NCBI GenBank assembly: GCA_021796835.1
Contig: JAKABO010000005.1
Coordinates: 41,174 to 105,173 of the forward strand
Source of the DNA: Pseudomonadota bacterium
GTDB taxonomy: Bacteria; Pseudomonadota; Gammaproteobacteria; Burkholderiales; Ferrovaceae
Direction: 5' to 3'
Length of the DNA stretch: 64,000 nt
A model generated the notes under the pieces. It was not told the DNA's origin and ran no database searches. It worked only from the letters and a program-made list of their open reading frames with translations. Made by a program: the position numbers and the translations under genes. Below, piece after piece: positions 59,956-64,000 of this stretch. The stretch's first letter is position 1. Every line of letters begins with the position of its first letter.

Positions 59956-61641
59956 ATGTCTTCTTCCCATTTCCGGGGCCGCCTGAAAGCCTTGAGTAAT
60001 GCGCTGGGCAGGGTGGGACCGCTCTTGTTGATTCCCATCCTGACTTCCTGTGGCGGTGGGACACAGTTGGCGGGCGGGGTAGGGACGGGAGGAACCGGCG
60101 TGGTTGCCGGAACGGTCACGGGGTTTGGCAGTCTGGTGATGGATGGAATTGCCTACAATAGTGCTACCCCCCGATACGACGCAGAGTCAACGACCCAACC
60201 CAGTGCCCCTGTCACTGCCATGAAAGTCCCCCTGGGTGGACAACTGAACATTCAGACCGATACCCAGGGAAACCCAACTTCCGTATGGATCAACCCGGCG
60301 CTGGTTGGGGTGGTGACGAGCGTCAATCCGACGGCAGGCACTTTGGTCGTCAACGGCATGGAGGTCGTCGTGAATTCCACGACACCCTCCTTGCCGGACA
60401 CCTTTTTTATCGGCTATTCGGGCATGGCTGCCATACAACCCAACGATCTGGTGCAGGTACACGGTGTTCCAGGCATGACTTCCTCCGGAACCCCATTTAT
60501 TCAGGCCACCCTGATCAAGTTGATGCCCAGTTCTCTTCCCATTACCAGGGTCAGCGGTGTTTTGGCCCAATGGAACCCCTCCCAGAGCACTTTCACGGTC
60601 AATGGAATTCCTTTTTCTTTCAATGCCGGCACCCGGTTTATCAGCCTGTTTTCAAATCAAGCGCTGACTCCAGGAACGCTCAAGAATGGACAATGGGTCA
60701 ACATCTGGAGTCAAACCCCCTCCGGAACCACGCCGCTGGTCGCCGGATCGGTCCAGGTCAGCACACTCTTGCCGGGTACGAGTGGCAGCATCACGCTGTC
60801 CGGCCTGGTTTCGGCTGTGCAGGGAAACCAGTTTCAAGTGGATGGAATTCTCGTCAATGGTGCCAATCAGGGAGGAGTGACGGCAGGCCAGTACGTCACG
60901 CTCAAGGGGATCATCGATTCCGCGACGGGTGAGGTTTCCGTGCGGACACTGACTCCTTATGTCCAGACTCCCGCCACCGTGTCCGGAACCATCAGTGAAT
61001 TTGTTTCAACGGGAAATTTCGTCATCCGGGGGACTCCGATCATCACGAACGGTGGCACGGTACTCACTTATGCCAATGGCACTACCGCCTCGTTATCTGC
61101 GCTGCAAAAAAATGGCTATGTCGCGGTGCAGGGGAGTCTTCAGGGGAACGTGGTCCTGGCGACTTCCATTACGGTTTATCCCAGCCCACCCGCCGATGAG
61201 GTGGTGGACTATCTGGGGAAGGTCAGCCAATATAACCCTTCCCAGGGAACCTTCACACTCACTCCCCTCAGCGGTCTTTCACAGCAGGTGACCCTGTCGG
61301 CCGTCGCTTCCTTCAGCAATGGGACTGTCGCCAATCTGGTCAATGGTGCCCTTGTAGAAGTGGAAGCCACGGCTGTTTCTCCCCAGGCCCTATCGGCTTA
61401 TGGAGTCAGTTTCTGGAATATCACGAACCCCAATCTTTCCTCAGGTACCATCGAAATCAGCGGGGTCGTGTACAACTATTCCCCGGGAAATGGTTTCAAC
61501 CTGAATGGTCTTCCCCTGATCCTCGGAAATGGGGTTTCTCTGCCCTCAGGATTTGGTAATGGGGATAACGTCGACGTGCTGATGACACCCTCCGGCAGTC
61601 AGTACCAGGTGAATGCCGTCGCTCAGGATGATTCAGATTGA
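59956..61641 (+). CDS. Lipoprotein with repeated DUF5666 domains
   Basis: The ATG at 59956 (GGTGAG site seven bases before) gives 561 residues; a GTG at 59944 overlapping the previous stop is possible. A signal with lipobox LTSC predicts a lipid-anchored protein, followed by a glycine-rich linker. The rest is built of OB-like beta repeats of about 60-80 residues, of the form GTVTGFGSLVMDGI and GLVSAVQGNQFQVDG: DUF5666. Many Thr/Ser/Asn and few charged residues suit an envelope or outer-surface protein. Function is unknown. Confidence 0.8.
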   Translation: MSSSHFRGRLKALSNALGRVGPLLLIPILTSCGGGTQLAGGVGTGGTGVVAGTVTGFGSLVMDGIAYNSATPRYDAESTTQPSAPVTAMKVPLGGQLNIQTDTQGNPTSVWINPALVGVVTSVNPTAGTLVVNGMEVVVNSTTPSLPDTFFIGYSGMAAIQPNDLVQVHGVPGMTSSGTPFIQATLIKLMPSSLPITRVSGVLAQWNPSQSTFTVNGIPFSFNAGTRFISLFSNQALTPGTLKNGQWVNIWSQTPSGTTPLVAGSVQVSTLLPGTSGSITLSGLVSAVQGNQFQVDGILVNGANQGGVTAGQYVTLKGIIDSATGEVSVRTLTPYVQTPATVSGTISEFVSTGNFVIRGTPIITNGGTVLTYANGTTASLSALQKNGYVAVQGSLQGNVVLATSITVYPSPPADEVVDYLGKVSQYNPSQGTFTLTPLSGLSQQVTLSAVASFSNGTVANLVNGALVEVEATAVSPQALSAYGVSFWNITNPNLSSGTIEISGVVYNYSPGNGFNLNGLPLILGNGVSLPSGFGNGDNVDVLMTPSGSQYQVNAVAQDDSD

Positions 61642-61663
61642 TGAAGTTCCATGGGCCTGGGGC

Positions 61664-61692
61664 TTGTCACGTCTCTGGGTTCCTGATAGAAT
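61664..61692 (+). promoter_or_regulatory. Sigma-70 promoter of tRNA-Asn
   Basis: TTGTCA (61664-61669) and TAGAAT (61687-61692) are 17 bases apart, each one mismatch from consensus. The expected start near 61699 is nine bases before the tRNA. Confidence 0.7.
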
Positions 61693-61707
61693 TCTGGTCT
61701 TGATTGT

Positions 61708-61783
61708 TCCCTGATAGCTCAGTCGGTAGAGCGACGGACTGTTAATCCGCAGGTCCCAGGTTCGAGCCCTGGTCGGGGAGCCA
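61708..61783 (+). tRNA. tRNA-Asn (anticodon GTT)
   Basis: The 76 bases fold as a cloverleaf. The acceptor stem pairs TCCCTGA with TCGGGGA (one G-T), the anticodon stem pairs CGGAC/GTCCG-type arms around CTGTTAA (anticodon GTT), and the T-arm has GGTTCGAGCC. Discriminator G and CCA are encoded. Base composition and gene content change just after its 3' end, as expected for an integration site. Confidence 0.97.
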
Positions 61784-61863
61784 CAAACACATTGAAAATA
61801 AAGCATTTTTCAATTCAAAAGTAACTTTCGTTAGGCCAATTCAAAAGTTTTATGCCAATCCAG

Positions 61864-61882
61864 TGGCACCGTTTTGGCTCCG
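61864..61882. repeat. Direct repeat copy 1 (two TGGCNCCG octamers)
   Basis: TGGCACCGTTTTGGCTCCG occurs here and again at 61919-61937, identical over 19 bases. Each copy is itself two near-identical octamers separated by TTT. The position, 81 bases past the tRNA-Asn CCA, suggests integrase arm-type sites. Confidence 0.7.
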
Positions 61883-61918
61883 TTTTTCTCTTTCGAATGT
61901 TTTTTTGCTCCTTTTTGC

Positions 61919-61937
61919 TGGCACCGTTTTGGCTCCG
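61919..61937. repeat. Direct repeat copy 2 (two TGGCNCCG octamers)
   Basis: This is the second perfect copy of the 19-base repeat, 55 bases after the first. Together they give four octamers at 61864, 61875, 61919 and 61930 in two pairs. Confidence 0.7.
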
Positions 61938-62043
61938 AGTGCGCAATTAACGACCAATTGTACTTTGACGGCCACGACAATCTGATCTCAACAGGGGCGA
62001 TGATATTGACATTGTCTGGTTTGGCGAATGACCTTTCCCTACT

Positions 62044-62335
62044 TCAATCACTGAACAGATCTCGGACGCGAGTAAAGGGCGAGCCAGTTTCTGCGGCCCA
62101 TCTTACCTTGCGATCAAGTACATGGTTGAGTGGGATTTCCCGGTTCAAAGTTTCAAAGAGATCGTAGCCGTCCATGCAGATGACGCGTTTGCCTCTGCCA
62201 AAGGCCGCTTAGCCCGTCATCGCGCTGACGAATAGACCGCGCGTCCAAGCAGCCTTTTGCTCAATCTTGCCGTGAAAGGTATGGATTTCGGCGACCGCCC
62301 GTTGCTTGGCCCTGACATTTCGCTTCGACGAGGTA
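62044..62335 (-). pseudogene. Remnant of a restriction-endonuclease gene (Mrr-like C-terminal part)
   Basis: Read on the minus strand, one frame gives YLVEAKCQGQATG (from 62335). After a frameshift near 62300-62310 the next frame gives EIHTFHGKIEQKAAWTRGLF, an in-frame stop TAA at 62209-62211, and then AAFGRGKRVICMDGYDLFE and AAETGSPFTRVRDLF. It ends at the TGA 62044-62046. The E-x-K of the first piece and the order of the rest match the C-terminal half of Mrr-type endonucleases as I recall them. The N-terminal half is missing. About four codons seem deleted beside the stop. Confidence 0.65.
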
Positions 62336-62541
62336 TGTTCGCGGGCAAAGTCTATCTTAGCGGTCGTTTTAAGGGAGTAATTTGCGACATTCCAGAAGAA
62401 ATTTATGGTTCATTTGAAAACGAAATGAGTTAAAATTCTTTGTAAATTTTTGATTGAAACGACTCGGGTAAAATTTAAAGTCCATTGGCTCTAAAAAATT
62501 CATTTAAATCAATGTTCTATGTTAATTATCTAGGATAAATA

Positions 62542-63624
62542 TTGCTTTTCAATTCTTACCAATTTCTGTTTCTTTTTCTCCCGATCACTATCCTTGGATT
62601 TTTCCAGATCGGTCGATATAGTCGGTCAATTTCATCGTTGTGGCTATTTTCGGCTTCGCTATTTTTCTACGGTTGGTGGAATCCGGCGTATGTCAGCCTG
62701 TTACTTGCGTCTATTTGCTTCAATTACGGGGTAGGGAAGGCTCTCTCTAGGGAACAAGCGAGAAACCATCTCCGGCGTGCCTGGTGGATTCTCGCTTGCG
62801 GTATAACCGCCGATTTATGTCTCCTTGGATATTACAAGTACGCCAACTTCTTCATTACCAATGTCAGCGGACTATTGAACAGTAATTGGCATATCGATCC
62901 AGTCATCTTACCACTAGGAATATCATTCTTTACATTTACCCAAATCGCTTTTTTGGTGGACGCTTATCGGGGTGATGTAAAAGAATCAAATTTTATCCAT
63001 TACGGACTATTTGTAACATATTTCCCTCATCTAATTGCAGGACCAGTTCTTCATCACAAGGAAATGATGCCTCAGTTCGCTCACCCTATTACTTATCGCC
63101 CTCATTGGGAGAACTTTTCGGTTGGATTGACATTATTTACAATTGGGCTATTCAAGAAAGTAATATTAGCTGATGGAATTGCCCCTTACGCTAATCTCGT
63201 TTTCAATGCTGCTGATCATGGAACTCAAATTTTGTTTACTGAGGCATGGGGGGGAGCGCTAGCATATACATTCCAGTTATATTTTGATTTTTCTGGTTAT
63301 ACCGATATGGCGCTCGGAATTTCTTGCTTATTTGGTGTGAAATTACCCATCAATTTTGACTCTCCATACAAATCCGTCAACATTATTGATTTCTGGCGAC
63401 GCTGGCATATTACGCTTTCAAGATTCCTACGCGATTATTTGTATTTTCCTCTTGGTGGAAATCGCAAAGGTCCCTTTCGAAGGTATGCAAATCTTATGGC
63501 AACTATGGTGCTTGGGGGGCTCTGGCACGGCGCAGGATGGACATTTATCATATGGGGAACATTGCATGGCTTCTATCTGATCAGTAAGTATCCCCCGGCA
63601 AAGCCGGGGGCTTTAAGTTTGTGA
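62542..63624 (+). CDS. MBOAT family O-acyltransferase (AlgI-like), 3' end disrupted by an IS
   Basis: MBOAT proteins of this type move acyl groups across the membrane to polysaccharides such as alginate, cellulose or peptidoglycan. The protein is native up to about residue 348 (HGFYLIS). It then reads 12 foreign residues from IS sequence before a stop, so about a quarter of the usual 470 residues is lost. Typical segments are MLFNSYQFLFLFLP, FFTFTQIAFLVD, FDFSGYTDMALG and LWHGAGWTFIIWG with the catalytic histidine. The start is TTG with AGGA six bases before. Codon use is AT-rich, unlike the rest of the window. Confidence 0.82.
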   Translation: MLFNSYQFLFLFLPITILGFFQIGRYSRSISSLWLFSASLFFYGWWNPAYVSLLLASICFNYGVGKALSREQARNHLRRAWWILACGITADLCLLGYYKYANFFITNVSGLLNSNWHIDPVILPLGISFFTFTQIAFLVDAYRGDVKESNFIHYGLFVTYFPHLIAGPVLHHKEMMPQFAHPITYRPHWENFSVGLTLFTIGLFKKVILADGIAPYANLVFNAADHGTQILFTEAWGGALAYTFQLYFDFSGYTDMALGISCLFGVKLPINFDSPYKSVNIIDFWRRWHITLSRFLRDYLYFPLGGNRKGPFRRYANLMATMVLGGLWHGAGWTFIIWGTLHGFYLISKYPPAKPGALSL

Positions 63625-64000
63625 GCCGCTCAAAGCGGCTGGTCGGTGGCGCTAACGCGCCCCGATTTCTTGTACCACCTCTCGGTGGCACGCTTCCATC
63701 ACCACAAGCGCAGTTGATCTAACCGCTGATCTTCGTGCTCCTGATTCCGGATATATTCCCGAATCACCTGCTCGTCTCGGCCAACCGTGGACACAAAGTA
63801 CCCTCGCGCCCAAAAGTGCTGGCCTACATAGTTCTGCTTGCGCTCACCATACACCCTCGCCAAGTGAATGGCACTCTTCCCCTTGATGTACCCAACCACC
63901 TGCGACACCGCATACTTCGGCGGTATCGACAGCAACATGTGCACATGATCCACCATCAGATGACCTTCCTCCACCCGGCTTTCCTTCTGCTGTGCCAACT
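63586..64000 (-). mobile_element. IS200/IS605-type insertion sequence (partial, extends past the right edge)
   Basis: The element begins within the MBOAT gene at about 63586 and carries a TnpA-type transposase on the minus strand. Near its end lie four short perfect hairpins: CCCCCGGC/GCCGGGGG (63592-63610), AGCCGCT/AGCGGCT (63624-63640), GGCGC/GCGCC (63648-63661) and CCACC/GGTGG (63675-63688). Such subterminal hairpins are what TnpA of this family recognises. The exact end cannot be fixed without the other side. No tnpB is visible. Confidence 0.82.
63699..64000 (-). CDS. tnpA: IS200/IS605 family transposase TnpA (N-terminus beyond the window)
   Basis: TnpA is a single-strand HUH transposase. 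The visible 100 residues align with the C-terminal two thirds of IS200-type TnpA. They include the HUH motif in HLMVDHVHMLLSIPPKY, VVGYIKGKSAIHLARVYG, FWARGYFVSTVG and the catalytic tyrosine in IREYIRNQE. The frame stays open to the edge, where LAQQK matches the family, so the true start is outside. The product looks intact as far as it is visible. Confidence 0.88.
   Translation of the reverse strand, partial: LAQQKESRVEEGHLMVDHVHMLLSIPPKYAVSQVVGYIKGKSAIHLARVYGERKQNYVGQHFWARGYFVSTVGRDEQVIREYIRNQEHEDQRLDQLRLW

Larger units (their letters stand above)
61784..62541. other. Island-edge non-coding region after tRNA-Asn
   Basis: This 758-base stretch has no intact gene that I can support. From left to right it holds a weak AT-rich hairpin (TTGAAAA/TTTTCAA, 61792-61813) and a 12-base direct repeat CAATTCAAAAGT at 61811 and 61837. 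It then holds four TGGC(A/T)CCG octamers between 61864 and 61937, and a decayed restriction-endonuclease fragment on the minus strand (62044-62335). An AT-rich leader to the MBOAT gene completes it. Plus-strand ORFs of 97 and 50 codons overlap this fragment and resemble nothing known to me. Confidence 0.6.

Noticed and set aside
61874..62167. 97-codon plus-strand ORF after tRNA-Asn
   Set aside because: It runs through the octamer repeats and the antisense restriction remnant, with low-complexity Phe-rich residues and no ribosome site.
62281..62433. 50-codon plus-strand ORF before the MBOAT gene (ends ENEMS)
   Set aside because: It has a possible AAAGG site but overlaps the restriction remnant and matches no family I know; it may be the tail of another broken gene.

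Overview
The window reads as chromosomal DNA of a proteobacterium, most likely a betaproteobacterium with complete respiratory metabolism. The order sdhC-sdhD-sdhA-sdhB-sdhE-gltA-odhA-odhB-lpd-zapE, and the run rpoE-rseA-rseB-mucD-lepA-lepB-rnc-era-recO-pdxJ-acpS-nagZ, are arrangements I associate with Betaproteobacteria. The uvrC-pgsA-tRNA-Gly-tRNA-Cys order is shared with Gammaproteobacteria. The DNA is moderately GC-rich until about 61.78 kb, where it turns AT-rich. I cannot name the genus.

Layout. (1) 1-12.6 kb: the 5' part of aconitase acnA (left edge, minus strand), divergent from a ten-gene TCA-cycle operon encoding succinate dehydrogenase, its flavinylation factor, citrate synthase, the 2-oxoglutarate dehydrogenase complex and a ZapE/AFG1 ATPase. 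(2) 12.6-19.4 kb: a RidA-like protein, then a one-carbon/acyl-CoA block: 5-formyl-THF cyclo-ligase, an RluF-like pseudouridine synthase, a DmdC-like acyl-CoA dehydrogenase, mtdA and fchA, with ETF-ubiquinone oxidoreductase convergent. MtdA and FchA together interconvert methylene-, methenyl- and formyl-THF, which suggests C1 capacity. (3) 19.5-33.8 kb: the envelope-stress sigma factor with its anti-sigma system and MucD protease, then the lepA-lepB-rnc-era-recO-pdxJ-acpS-nagZ housekeeping series, a zinc/cadmium-type CDF exporter, uvrC and pgsA. (4) 33.8-40.0 kb: a soluble CZB chemoreceptor, tRNA-Gly and tRNA-Cys, then two minus-strand groups: a C39-like lipoprotein with its PA2779-like partner, and an overlapping hydratase / metallo-hydrolase / Baeyer-Villiger-like monooxygenase set. 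(5) 40.1-44.5 kb: topoisomerase IV parE-parC. (6) 44.6-57.6 kb: a glycogen cluster of glgP, glgA-pgi-glgB (minus strand), glgC and two GH57 enzymes. (7) 57.7-61.6 kb: an MgtC/DUF4010 membrane protein divergent from a DUF6502-DUF5666 gene pair. (8) 61.7-64.0 kb: tRNA-Asn followed by what looks like the edge of a genomic island: short repeats, a decayed restriction-endonuclease gene, and an MBOAT acyltransferase interrupted by an IS200/IS605-type element that runs off the window.

The parts worth a second look are the repeat set beside tRNA-Asn, the broken restriction gene (not visible as an intact ORF), the hairpin-rich lepA leader with an intrinsic terminator, the bacterial GlgC/GlgA plus archaeal-type GH57 glycogen set, the mtdA-fchA-acyl-CoA dehydrogenase operon, and two gene pairs of unknown function (C39/PA2779-like and DUF6502/DUF5666). 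I found no CRISPR array, prophage structural genes or clear antiphage system.
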